NCBI GenBank assembly: GCA_905616465.1 | Contig: CAJQSX010000002.1 | Location: forward strand, 88,955 to 152,954 | Length of the DNA stretch: 64,000 bases | Direction of reading: 5' to 3' | Source: an uncultured Candidatus Pelagibacter sp. | GTDB lineage: Bacteria; Pseudomonadota; Alphaproteobacteria; Pelagibacterales; Pelagibacteraceae | Shown: positions 39,601 through 49,181 of the stretch, piece by piece | Layout: each line of letters begins with the position of its first letter | Position numbering within the stretch: position 1 is the first letter of the stretch | Notes under the pieces: generated by a model | The model's input: only the letters and a program-made list of their open reading frames with translations | Databases searched by the model: none | Told to the model about the DNA's origin: nothing | Position numbers and translations under genes: made by a program

Positions 39601-40485
39601 TTATGCTTTAATAGTAAATTTTTCATTTGCGTCACCAAATGTTTGTATTTCATCATTATATTTATTGTTTGGTAATTTTGCTAATAAATGTAAAGCATCC
39701 TTGCTGTACATATTAAACCTTAGAAGACGATATTTGATTTTACTGTCATTTCTGACTTCAATTTCAACAATATTTTTAGAAGTGCCAGGAGTTTTTTCAT
39801 AGCATAAAAGTATTTTTTGGCCATCAACATTAAAATCTTGAGGAATTTTACCTGCTTTTGAGACTGAAGGATGAGTTGACTCAGTTAATACTTTTAAAAC
39901 ATCATCCTTTGTAAAAACTTTAAATAGACCATCTTTTTTATAGTGAGTATCTTTTATTATTAAAAATTTTACTTCATCATTATTAAAAATAGCTTCATTA
40001 TAAAATTTCTTTAAAACATTTTTGTCGTTAAGTATTTTTGAAACTATTTTTGTGTTTTTGTGAAGTATATATTTGGCATTTATATAAACATTATTTTTAA
40101 GAGTACTAATAACTTCTTTGTTCAATAATTTTTTTGTAGCTTCTTTACCATAATCTTTTAGGTATGCTTCTTTATATGAAATACAGGCAATTCTATCTGT
40201 TTCATATAACTCATAATTTTCAGGAAAAGATTCTAAACAAGGTTTTAAAATAGCAAGATTTAAACTCTGAGAAATTCTACCTAATGTATAAAGAAAAATT
40301 TGCCATTTTTTTCCACTTTTGACAGAATAGAGTGTTTCTAACTTATCAACTACATCACCTTTTCGCGTTCCTTTTTTAACACTTCCATTAATTAACTTTG
40401 CAAAGACTTCTTCATTTTTATGACCAAGTTTTTTCTTTTCACTTGAAATTTTGCTTGATGGTGCGCGTCTTCTGTTAATAGTCAT
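39601..40485 (-). CDS. Candidate Type II restriction endonuclease partner of the C5-methyltransferase
   Basis: 294 aa ORF convergent with the methyltransferase (12-bp gap); KKLGHKNEEVFAKLINGSVKKGTRKGDVVDKLETLYSVKSGKKWQIFLY resembles a nuclease core with D...SxKS. Confidence 0.6.
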   Translation of the reverse strand: MTINRRRAPSSKISSEKKKLGHKNEEVFAKLINGSVKKGTRKGDVVDKLETLYSVKSGKKWQIFLYTLGRISQSLNLAILKPCLESFPENYELYETDRIACISYKEAYLKDYGKEATKKLLNKEVISTLKNNVYINAKYILHKNTKIVSKILNDKNVLKKFYNEAIFNNDEVKFLIIKDTHYKKDGLFKVFTKDDVLKVLTESTHPSVSKAGKIPQDFNVDGQKILLCYEKTPGTSKNIVEIEVRNDSKIKYRLLRFNMYSKDALHLLAKLPNNKYNDEIQTFGDANEKFTIKA

Positions 40486-40678
40486 AAGGTATCAATCGCT
40501 AATCATTTGACTAATCTTATTGTTTAAAAAAACTGATTACCAGCCTTAAAATCTAACAATGTATAAATAACAAAGATACAAAATTTAAATTTTATGCACT
40601 TTTTAAGTGATGCTTATACTTGCCCTTTAAGGGCTTACTTGGTCACTATAGAGGGAAAAATTAATTTAGTATAAAAAT

Positions 40679-41011
40679 TTGATTATGAAAAAAAAAGTAA
40701 AAGAAGTTGTAGATAAATTTTATAAATTTTTTGAGATGAATGTTTTTGATCCTAATAATGAAAAGCATAAAATGATTGTTCAAAGAAGAATAAATATGAT
40801 GATGGGTAGTCCATTGCTAATTCAATGGTTAAAAGAAAGTACATGGTTTAATAAAGATGAAAAATTAACACACGAAGTAATTAAATACCTTATTAATTGT
40901 GCAACAGCATTTTTAAATGAAAAAGAGTTTATAGAAAAAATTGACTTCAATTCTAAAGATTGGATAGAAGGACTAGATGTAAGAGTGTCCAGCGTGAGTA
41001 AAAAAAACTAG
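40679..41011 (+). CDS. Hypothetical 110-aa protein
   Basis: Supplied ORF between the R-M pair and the EVE gene; no recognised family. Confidence 0.5.
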   Translation: MIMKKKVKEVVDKFYKFFEMNVFDPNNEKHKMIVQRRINMMMGSPLLIQWLKESTWFNKDEKLTHEVIKYLINCATAFLNEKEFIEKIDFNSKDWIEGLDVRVSSVSKKN

Positions 41012-41043
41012 AATTCATAAAAAAATTAACGAGTTATTGGTTT

Positions 41044-41067
41044 GCATATGACTTTGCATAGTACGTG
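41044..41067 (+). repeat. Island boundary D: 12-bp tandem direct repeat upstream of EVE gene
   Basis: GCATATGACTTT GCATAGTACGTG, close match to motifs at 35380 and 38512. Confidence 0.75.
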
Positions 41068-41137
41068 TTTTATAAAAATCATGTATAATGAAAGTGCTAT
41101 GTTTAAAAAAGTAAGTAAACACTGGAGAAACAATTAG

Positions 41138-41551
41138 ATGCAGTACTGGTTAATGAAATCAGAACCAAATGTTTGGTCTATTGATCAACAAAAAAAAGTA
41201 GGTGCTAGAGGTGCTTCTTGGGATGGTGTAAGAAACTATCAGGCTGCCAAAAACTTAAGATCAATGAAAAAAGGTGATCATTGTTTTTTTTATCATTCTA
41301 ATATTGGGAAGGAAATTGTTGGAATTGTTGAGATCATTAAAGAAGCTTATCTAGACAAAACTGACAAATCAAATCGATTTGTTGCTGTTGATGTTAGGTT
41401 TTTAAAGAAACTTGATAAATATGTTGGCCTAGAAAACATAAAAAAAAATAAGGAATTAGGCCATTTATCCTTGATTAAACAAAGCAGATTATCTGTAATG
41501 CCTATAGATTCTAAAAGCTGGAAAATCTTGATCAACATGAGTAAAATTTAA
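41138..41551 (+). CDS. EVE domain-containing protein (thymocyte nuclear protein 1-like)
   Basis: [18 protein letters not shown]...[29 protein letters not shown]. Confidence 0.95.
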   Translation: MQYWLMKSEPNVWSIDQQKKVGARGASWDGVRNYQAAKNLRSMKKGDHCFFYHSNIGKEIVGIVEIIKEAYLDKTDKSNRFVAVDVRFLKKLDKYVGLENIKKNKELGHLSLIKQSRLSVMPIDSKSWKILINMSKI

Positions 41552-41556
41552 GATAT

Positions 41557-43623
41557 ATGCTAAAAAAAAAGAAAAAAGGAAAAGTTAAAAAAAAACCTTT
41601 AAAAAAAAAAGTTGTTAGAAAAAAAGTTTCAAAAAAAAAAGCAACTAAAAGAAAAGTTACACAAAATATTGATAAAACGAATATACCTTCTGAATTAATT
41701 ATTAAAACTAAACCTGAATGGATTAGAGCGGGTTTAACTAACAAGTCTCAATACCAAAAAAAGTACAATGAATCGATAAAAAATAACGATGGATTTTGGA
41801 AAAAAGAAGGAAAAAGAATAACATGGATTAAACCATATAAAAAAATTAAGGATATAAAATACAGTTCAAAAGATGTAAAAATTAAATGGTTCCACGATGG
41901 AACTTTAAATGCCTCTGCGAATTGTGTTGATCGACATTTAAAAGACAAAAAAGATAAGACTGCTATAATTTGGGTCGGAGATGATCCAAAAGATAGTCAA
42001 AAAATTTCTTACAAACAACTTCATGAAAAAGTGTCCAAGGCTGCAAATGGATTAAAAAAATTGGGAATTCAAAAGGGAGATAAAGTTACAATTTATTTAA
42101 CGATGATCCCTGAGCTTGCTATTTTAATGTTGGCGTGCGCAAGAATTGGTGCAGTACACTCAGTAATTTTTGGAGGTTTTTCAGCAGATTCTATTTCAGG
42201 ACGAGTAAACGATTGTGAGTCTGAATATATTATTACTGCAGATGAAGGGGTTAGAGGTGGAAAAACAATACCTTTGAAAGCTACAACTGATGAAGCGTTA
42301 CTAAGTTGTCCAAATGTAAAAAAATGTATTGTTGTTAAAAGAACAGGAAACGAAATTGGTTGGAATGACCATAGGGATATTTGGTACCATGATTTAATTA
42401 AAGATGTTTCTTCACATTGTGAACCTGAAGAAATGAACGCTGAAGATCCATTGTTTATTCTCTACACTTCTGGATCAACCGGAAAACCAAAAGGAGTGTT
42501 ACATACAACCGGTGGCTATATGGTTTATGCATCTATGACACACCAATATATTTTTAATTATAAACCAAAAGATATTTATTGGTGCACTGCTGACATTGGT
42601 TGGGTAACAGGACACAGTTATATTGTTTATGGACCTCTTGCTAATGGAGCAACAACTATGATGTTTGAGGGTATCCCTAATTATCCAGACAGTTCAAGAT
42701 GGTGGCAAATAGTTGATAAGTATAAAGTTAACACTTTTTACACTGCACCAACTGCGATTAGAGCGTTAATGAGGGAGGGTGATGATCCAGTTAACAAAAC
42801 CTCAAGAAAATCATTAAAATTGTTAGGAACTGTTGGTGAACCAATTAATCCAGAAGCTTGGATGTGGTATTACAAAATAGTTGGAAATTCAAATTGTCCA
42901 ATAGTTGATACTTGGTGGCAAACAGAAACAGGTGGAATAATGATTGCTCCTCAAATTGGTGCCATTCCTTTAAAACCTGGGTCAGCAACAAAACCTTTTT
43001 ATGGAATTAAACCTGTGATTATGAATAAAGATGGTGAAGAAATAAAAGGGCCTGGTGAAGGTAATCTTTGTATATCTCAATCTTGGCCTGGCCAGATGAG
43101 AACTGTTTATGGTGACCATCAAAGATTTATTAATACATATTTTTCGCAATTCGACGGAAAATACTTTACAGGAGATGGCTGTAGAAGAGACAGGGAGGGT
43201 TATTATTGGATTACAGGAAGAGTTGATGACATTATTATTGTTTCGGGACATAATCTTGGCACTGCAGAAATTGAAAGTGCATTTGTAGCTCATCCTAAAG
43301 TAGCAGAGGCTGCTGTTGTGGGTTATCCACATGATATTAAAGGTAATGGATTATATTGTTATGTAACATTAAATGCCTCTGAAATAGAAACTGGTGAACT
43401 TGAAAGAGATTTAAAACTCTGGGTTAGAAAACAAATAGGACCACTTGCAACACCTGATTTAATTCATTTCACACCTGGATTACCAAAAACTAGATCGGGT
43501 AAAATTATGAGGAGAATTTTAAGAAAAATTGCAGCAAATGAACATGGTCAATTAGGAGATACTTCGACGTTAGCAGATCCTAGTGTTGTTCAAAGTTTAG
43601 TTGATAATAGAAAAAATATTTAA
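41557..43623 (+). CDS. acs: Acetyl-CoA synthetase with lysine-rich N-terminal extension
   Basis: [42 protein letters not shown]. Confidence 0.95.
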   Translation: MLKKKKKGKVKKKPLKKKVVRKKVSKKKATKRKVTQNIDKTNIPSELIIKTKPEWIRAGLTNKSQYQKKYNESIKNNDGFWKKEGKRITWIKPYKKIKDIKYSSKDVKIKWFHDGTLNASANCVDRHLKDKKDKTAIIWVGDDPKDSQKISYKQLHEKVSKAANGLKKLGIQKGDKVTIYLTMIPELAILMLACARIGAVHSVIFGGFSADSISGRVNDCESEYIITADEGVRGGKTIPLKATTDEALLSCPNVKKCIVVKRTGNEIGWNDHRDIWYHDLIKDVSSHCEPEEMNAEDPLFILYTSGSTGKPKGVLHTTGGYMVYASMTHQYIFNYKPKDIYWCTADIGWVTGHSYIVYGPLANGATTMMFEGIPNYPDSSRWWQIVDKYKVNTFYTAPTAIRALMREGDDPVNKTSRKSLKLLGTVGEPINPEAWMWYYKIVGNSNCPIVDTWWQTETGGIMIAPQIGAIPLKPGSATKPFYGIKPVIMNKDGEEIKGPGEGNLCISQSWPGQMRTVYGDHQRFINTYFSQFDGKYFTGDGCRRDREGYYWITGRVDDIIIVSGHNLGTAEIESAFVAHPKVAEAAVVGYPHDIKGNGLYCYVTLNASEIETGELERDLKLWVRKQIGPLATPDLIHFTPGLPKTRSGKIMRRILRKIAANEHGQLGDTSTLADPSVVQSLVDNRKNI

Positions 43624-44243
43624 AATTCAATTCGTTCTCTAAATTCTTTTTTAATTACATCCCATTTTAAAATTACAGAATTTAAAACAATCTTTCGATC
43701 TAATAATTTTAGCTCTTCAGCAATTGGAGCCCACTTATAAAGTGAAAGCGCACTAGGATTAAATGGAATGTCGTTAAAGTAATTTTCCCAATTAATTTTT
43801 TTTAATCTTTCATTAAAAGATTTTTTGGCTTCATCAATAATTTCAAGAGGCATGTTGTTAGAAACTTCATCATCTAAAATCTTAAAAAAAATTTCTTTGG
43901 CTTTGTCAGTTTCATTAAAACTAAAGTTAGTTTTTAAATAAGAAAATATAAAAAAAATAAGATCCTGAAGTGCAACTGAATAAATATTCCACTTAGCTAG
44001 ATTTGTTGATTTCATAAATTCATCATTTTCAAAATGAAGGACATACCTTGTGCCCATTCTGGTTTTTAAATAACCATATAGAGTAACTTGGGAAACCCAA
44101 GCTGATTTAGTTTGCACAAACTCTTCTAGGTCATAAAAATTCTTAATTTTTTTTTTTGGAACAAAGGCCTTAAACAAAGAAAAAATATAAATCTTAAAAT
44201 CGCTCAATGATAAATCTTTCCAAGTATATTTGTTTTTTGCCAT
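43620..44243 (-). CDS. Conserved hypothetical protein, 207 aa
   Basis: Supplied ORF with coding-like composition; no recognised family. Confidence 0.6.
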   Translation of the reverse strand: MAKNKYTWKDLSLSDFKIYIFSLFKAFVPKKKIKNFYDLEEFVQTKSAWVSQVTLYGYLKTRMGTRYVLHFENDEFMKSTNLAKWNIYSVALQDLIFFIFSYLKTNFSFNETDKAKEIFFKILDDEVSNNMPLEIIDEAKKSFNERLKKINWENYFNDIPFNPSALSLYKWAPIAEELKLLDRKIVLNSVILKWDVIKKEFRERIEF

Positions 44244-44365
44244 AAAATTTGATTATGAGTCATATATAGCGCAAAATCTCCCTAATATGAGCAATTTTTA
44301 TACTATTAATAACCCTCAGAATAAGTATGGTTTTCCAAGTTATAACTAAAGAGAGAGGTATTATT

Positions 44366-44626
44366 ATGACAAAAAATGAACAACACTGGGAAAAAACCAG
44401 AGGTTTGCTATTTATTACATTAGCAATCTGGTTTGTGTTTTCAATTGGTATCTTCCTGTTTGGAGCTGAACTAAATGAATTTGGTGGACCATTTGGGTAT
44501 CCGCTAATTTATTGGTTTACATGTCAAGGATCTCTTGGAATTTTCGTAGTACTAATTTTTTGGTTTGCGAACAGACAAGAAAAAATTGATGAAGAGTTTG
44601 GCTTTGCAGAAAGAGAGGACAACTAA
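44366..44626 (+). CDS. DUF4212 small subunit of sodium:solute symporter
   Basis: MTKNEQHWEKTRGLLFITLAIWFVFSIGIFLFGAELN...GGPFGYPLIYWFTCQGSLGIFVVLIFWFA; upstream of the symporter; ATG 44366 preferred. Confidence 0.88.
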   Translation: MTKNEQHWEKTRGLLFITLAIWFVFSIGIFLFGAELNEFGGPFGYPLIYWFTCQGSLGIFVVLIFWFANRQEKIDEEFGFAEREDN

Positions 44627-46425
44627 TGAAAGGTAATTTTATAGATAATTTGCCTAAAGTTTACGGAATCTATACAGGAGGTTTTATAGGTTTTATAATC
44701 TTGATGGCAATTGGTGAACAGATGGGTATGACAGCAAAAGCAATAGGTATTTGTTTTGTTGCCTTTACAATAGCCATCTATGCGTTAATTGGTTGGCTAT
44801 CACGTACAGCCCAAGCAGATGCATATTACGTAGCTGGAAGACAAGTTCCAACTGTATTCAATGGAATGGCGACTGCAGCAGACTGGATGTCTGGTGCTTC
44901 ATTCGTTGCAATGGCAGGTGGTATTTACTTCAAGGGCTACGGCTATATGGCGCTACTTGTTGGTTGGACTGGTGGTTATGTGTTGGTTGCAACTCTATTA
45001 GCACCTTACTTAAGAAAATTTGGCTGTTACACAGTTCCAGATTTCATTGGTACAAGATATGGTGGTAATTTAACTAGGCTACTTGCAGTAATAGTTTTAA
45101 CTGTTGCTTCATTTACTTATGTGACTGCACAAATTAATGCCACAGGTACTATTGCATCCGTTGCTCTAGATATCCCGTTTCAATACGCTGTATATATTGG
45201 GCTAGTAAGTATCTTATTATGTTCAATGTTAGGAGGTATGAGGGGGGTAACTTGGACACAGGTTGCACAATACATTGTATTAATTGTAGCTTACTTACTT
45301 CCAGTTTTTTGGATTAGTAACAAAATAGGTGGAGGTTTTTTCCCTCACTTTATGTTGGCTGATGAAGTGGCTAGAATTGGTGAATTAGAACAACAGTTTG
45401 GTTTTGTTAAAAACTCCGCTGCCGATCTAGCAACAGTACCAAAAGGATTAGCTGGAATAACTAAAGCTCACTCCGCAGTTAATGCTACACCTTGGGCTTT
45501 TATTTCTTTAGCACTAGCGATGATGATGGGAACTGCCTCATTACCGCACGTGATGATGAGATATTTTACCACTCCAAGTGTAAAAGCGGCTAGAAAATCA
45601 GTAGGTTGGTCTTTATTCTTTATCTTCCTGCTTTATTCTTCTGCTCCAATGTTAGCAACACTATCTAAATTGTCGTTGATTGACCCTTCACTACCAACAG
45701 GTATTATTGGTAAATCAATTGCAGATGTTCAAGCGATAGATTGGTATCAAAACTGGAACGCAGCAAACTTGATGTTTGTAAGCGACTTTAACGGAAATGG
45801 AACTCTTGAGTTAAATGAGTTTTTCATGGGTGGTAAAGCCGTTGTGTTAGCAACTCCAGAAATAGCTGGATTACCTTACGTAATCTCAGGTCTGGTTGCT
45901 GCTGGAGGTATGGCTGCTGCCATGTCAACAGCCGATGGGTTGATTCTTGCAATTGCTAATGCGATCTCTCATGATGTTTACTACAAGATGATAGATCCAA
46001 AAGCAGAAACTGCAAAAAGACTAGCTGTTGCAAGGGTATTACTTGTAGTAATTGGTTTTGCTGGAGCAACTATTGCAGCAATGGAGATTCAAGGTATCTT
46101 AGGTTCGGTAATCTGGGCTTTTGACTTTGCAATGTCTGGTTTGTTCTTCCCACTTGTACTTGGTGTATGGTGGAAGAGAGCTAACAAAGAAGGTGCTATA
46201 GCTGGTATGGCTTTAGGTCTTGCTTCTGGTATGGGTTACCTGATTTGGGTACGAAATGGTGGAAGTGGATTCTTGGGTATTACACAGTTAACGTTTGGTA
46301 TCTTTGGAGCTGCTGTTAGTTTAGTGTCTATGGTTGTTGTAAGTTTGATTACTTCAGCACCAGATGCTGCTACGCAAAGAATGGTTGATAATGTTAGAGT
46401 ACCAGCTGGTAAATCTATCATATAA
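44626..46425 (+). CDS. Sodium:solute symporter (ActP/acetate permease-like)
   Basis: YYVAGRQVPTVFNGMATAADWMSGASFVAMAG; LPHVMMRYFTTP. Confidence 0.93.
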   Translation: MKGNFIDNLPKVYGIYTGGFIGFIILMAIGEQMGMTAKAIGICFVAFTIAIYALIGWLSRTAQADAYYVAGRQVPTVFNGMATAADWMSGASFVAMAGGIYFKGYGYMALLVGWTGGYVLVATLLAPYLRKFGCYTVPDFIGTRYGGNLTRLLAVIVLTVASFTYVTAQINATGTIASVALDIPFQYAVYIGLVSILLCSMLGGMRGVTWTQVAQYIVLIVAYLLPVFWISNKIGGGFFPHFMLADEVARIGELEQQFGFVKNSAADLATVPKGLAGITKAHSAVNATPWAFISLALAMMMGTASLPHVMMRYFTTPSVKAARKSVGWSLFFIFLLYSSAPMLATLSKLSLIDPSLPTGIIGKSIADVQAIDWYQNWNAANLMFVSDFNGNGTLELNEFFMGGKAVVLATPEIAGLPYVISGLVAAGGMAAAMSTADGLILAIANAISHDVYYKMIDPKAETAKRLAVARVLLVVIGFAGATIAAMEIQGILGSVIWAFDFAMSGLFFPLVLGVWWKRANKEGAIAGMALGLASGMGYLIWVRNGGSGFLGITQLTFGIFGAAVSLVSMVVVSLITSAPDAATQRMVDNVRVPAGKSII

Positions 46426-46443
46426 TCATAAATAAAATCTTAC

Positions 46444-46475
46444 AAAGGGGCGATTAATTTCGCCCCTTTTATTTT
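46444..46475 (+). terminator. Intrinsic terminator after symporter gene
   Basis: aaaggggcga-ttaatt-tcgcccctttt hairpin followed by a T-rich tract. Confidence 0.88.
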
Positions 46476-46501
46476 GTCCCTTAATAAATTATAGATAATT
46501 A

Positions 46502-46858
46502 ATGTCCGCTAACTTTCACCCATTAGTTTATATCATAGACTATATACTTGGAGTTATTATGTGGACTTTAATTGGTAGAGTTGCGATGAATTTCTTTCAA
46601 AAAGAAGATTCAAATTTTTTTTTTATGAGGGTTTTTGTAAAATTTACTAACCCTTTACTAAAAATTTTTTCACGAATTACACCTTCTTTTATTATCCAAC
46701 CTTTAGTGCCACTTTACGTTGCCTGGTTCTTTTTCATGATTAGATTTTATTTAATGCCCTTTGTATTAGGTTACTCCGTGATGGGAATGCTGTCTTTTCC
46801 TCTTGAAAGTGATATATCTAAGCAAATTTATCAATTTTTTAATTCAATAAAATTTTAA
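46502..46858 (+). CDS. YggT-like small membrane protein
   Basis: LGVIMWTLIGRVAMNFF...FTNPLLKIFSRITPSFI. Confidence 0.7.
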   Translation: MSANFHPLVYIIDYILGVIMWTLIGRVAMNFFQKEDSNFFFMRVFVKFTNPLLKIFSRITPSFIIQPLVPLYVAWFFFMIRFYLMPFVLGYSVMGMLSFPLESDISKQIYQFFNSIKF

Positions 46859-46885
46859 AATTGGTACTGATAAATTTAGTACTCA

Positions 46886-47545
46886 ATGAAAAAAATACAA
46901 ATTTCACCTTCGATACTTTCTGCTGACTTTAATCAACTGGGTGCAGAGATTAAAAGATTAGAAGAAGGGGGTGCCGATCTAATTCATGTTGATGTTATGG
47001 ATGGTCACTTTGTTCCTAACTTAACAATTGGCCCTTCTGTAATTAAAGCACTTAAAAAAAATTGCTCTATTAAATTTGATGTGCATTTAATGATTTCTCC
47101 AGTGCATAAATATATAGAAGCTTACTCTGATGCTGGTGCGGATATTATTACTATTCATCCTGAGGCAACAAATAATCTAACTGACTCAATTTCTAAAATC
47201 AAAGAATTAAAGAAAAAAGTTGGTGTTTCCCTAAACCCAGAAACAAAAGTTGATATAATCAAAGATCATTTAGATCAAATTGATTTAGTGTTAATCATGA
47301 GTGTTAACCCTGGCTTTGGTGGTCAAAAATTTATGCCCGAAGTATTAGATAAAATTAAAGAATTAAAAAAAATTCAAAAAAATCAAAATATAGATTTTGA
47401 TATTGAAATTGATGGTGGAATTAATTTTGAAAATTGTAAAGCTGCTATTAAAGCAGGTGCTAATATTTTAGTTTCAGGAACTACAATATTTAAGAGTAAT
47501 AATGGGGATATTAAAAAAAATATTGATTTACTAAAATCTATATAA
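46886..47545 (+). CDS. rpe: Ribulose-phosphate 3-epimerase
   Basis: ISPSILSADFNQLG; HVDVMDGHFVPNLTIGP; MSVNPGFGGQKF. Confidence 0.97.
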   Translation: MKKIQISPSILSADFNQLGAEIKRLEEGGADLIHVDVMDGHFVPNLTIGPSVIKALKKNCSIKFDVHLMISPVHKYIEAYSDAGADIITIHPEATNNLTDSISKIKELKKKVGVSLNPETKVDIIKDHLDQIDLVLIMSVNPGFGGQKFMPEVLDKIKELKKIQKNQNIDFDIEIDGGINFENCKAAIKAGANILVSGTTIFKSNNGDIKKNIDLLKSI

Positions 47546-47549
47546 TTAA

Positions 47550-49181
47550 ATGATTTTAAGAAATCCCTTAAATTTCATTAGTCAGTTTTTCATAAGTTTT
47601 TCTAAACAATTAAGAAATATTTATTTAAATTCAAATTATTATGACAAAAAAATATCAAAAATTAATTATAATAAATTTATTTATAAACCAAGTCCCCACT
47701 TACTTTCATCATTAATTCGATATCAGACAAAGAAAATTAATGTTGATGATATTTCAATTGAAAATTTGTGGGAAAATAAGAATATAAACTTCGAAAATTT
47801 TATAAGATTGAATAACTTTTATTGGTTTTTTAGTTTAGATTTAAAATCATCAAAAAAAAATACCCAAAAAATTGTATCTGATTGGATAATAAAAAATTTT
47901 AAATATAATTTTAAATCTTGGGAATTTGATCTAACTTCAAAAAGAATTATCGCTTGGCTTTCAAATCATAATTTAACAATTGAGCAAAGTGATAAAAATT
48001 ATCAGTATCAATTTAATGGAATGATACAAAAACAAACCAACCACTTAATGAATGAAATTAATAAATCAGAAATTGTAGATGACAAAATGATAGGATGTGC
48101 CGCTATAATCCTTGTTGGTCTTTGCTATGGAGACGAAGAAAATTATTTAAGGTATGGATTAAGCCTTCTAAAAAAAATATCTAAATTATCTTTTGATAAC
48201 CAAGGTTTTCCAAAATCTAGAAACATTAAACAACTAATATTCTATTTAAAATATTTCATTCTTATTAGAGAGTGGTTTAAGGAGGCTCAAATTGAAGTGC
48301 CTGAACATGTTAATGAAACCATATATTATCTTGGGCAAGGCTATGCATTTGTGTGGCAAAACATTAAGTTTGATATTTTAATGAATGGAAATAATATTTC
48401 TAATAATTCTGAGTTTGATCATTACCTAAAAAGATTTGGTTACAAATTTAAAAATGAAAATAAAGAATTTGGGGGCTATGTAATTTTGCATGATAAAAAG
48501 ATGTCACTTGCAATGGATGTGGGTCCATCACCAATATCAAAATTTTCTTCAAACTACCAATCTGGAGCTTTATCGTTTGAGATAAGTTCAAATGGGAAAA
48601 AATTAATTAGTAATTGTGGTTATTATAATAATAAGGAAATTAAACTTGCTGAGTTATCAAGATCAACTGCAACACAAAGTACATTGGTCATTGATGACCA
48701 CTCCTCATGTCATTATAGGAAATTAAATAATAAAGATTATTTTGTTAATGATGGTTTAAAGATATTAAAAAAGAATATTGTTTTCGAAAAAAATTATTGG
48801 AAAATAGGCGCTGCACACGATGGTTATCAAAAAAAATACAATACGATTCATGAAAGAGAAATTGAGTTTTATCCAGAACAATTCAGTTTTGTTGGTACTG
48901 ATAAAATTTTAAATAAAAAAACAAATTTAAATATCAAATTTGAAATTCGATTTCATCTCGAGCCTGATGCAAAATTGATGAAAACACAAGATAACAAATC
49001 CATTTTAATTGAGTTGGAAAATGAGGGGTGGAAATTTAATTGTGAAAAATATGATATTAATATTGATAATGGATTATACTTTGGTAATAAAAATCATTAT
49101 ACACAAAACCAAAATATTTATATTTCTGGGATTACTAACAACCAAAATGAAAATATCGTTTGGCAATTAAATAAAATTTAA
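47550..49181 (+). CDS. Heparinase II/III family protein
   Basis: SDWIIKNFKYNFKSWEFDLTSKRIIAWLSNH; QSGALSFEISSNGKKLISNCGYY; STLVIDDHSS. Confidence 0.88.
   Translation: MILRNPLNFISQFFISFSKQLRNIYLNSNYYDKKISKINYNKFIYKPSPHLLSSLIRYQTKKINVDDISIENLWENKNINFENFIRLNNFYWFFSLDLKSSKKNTQKIVSDWIIKNFKYNFKSWEFDLTSKRIIAWLSNHNLTIEQSDKNYQYQFNGMIQKQTNHLMNEINKSEIVDDKMIGCAAIILVGLCYGDEENYLRYGLSLLKKISKLSFDNQGFPKSRNIKQLIFYLKYFILIREWFKEAQIEVPEHVNETIYYLGQGYAFVWQNIKFDILMNGNNISNNSEFDHYLKRFGYKFKNENKEFGGYVILHDKKMSLAMDVGPSPISKFSSNYQSGALSFEISSNGKKLISNCGYYNNKEIKLAELSRSTATQSTLVIDDHSSCHYRKLNNKDYFVNDGLKILKKNIVFEKNYWKIGAAHDGYQKKYNTIHEREIEFYPEQFSFVGTDKILNKKTNLNIKFEIRFHLEPDAKLMKTQDNKSILIELENEGWKFNCEKYDINIDNGLYFGNKNHYTQNQNIYISGITNNQNENIVWQLNKI

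Noticed and set aside
40485-40500. ataaggtatcaatcgctaatc near the restriction-gene start as a further copy of the ataaggtgtcaattactgatc boundary tail
   Set aside because: Short, partly within a coding start and not accompanied by the rest of the block; resemblance may be chance in AT-rich DNA.
33612-41137. Prophage or CRISPR array hypothesis for the island
   Set aside because: No integrase, terminase, capsid or other structural genes, no cas1/cas2, and no regularly spaced direct-repeat array; the repeats are few and lie at module boundaries.
41557-41660. Separate small basic (histone-like) protein gene before acs
   Set aside because: The frame continues without a stop into acs, so a separate gene is not supported; reported instead as an N-terminal tail.
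44751-45068. 105-aa ORF in another frame within the symporter gene
   Set aside because: Cys/Trp-rich alternative-frame translation of a conserved transporter; no independent support.
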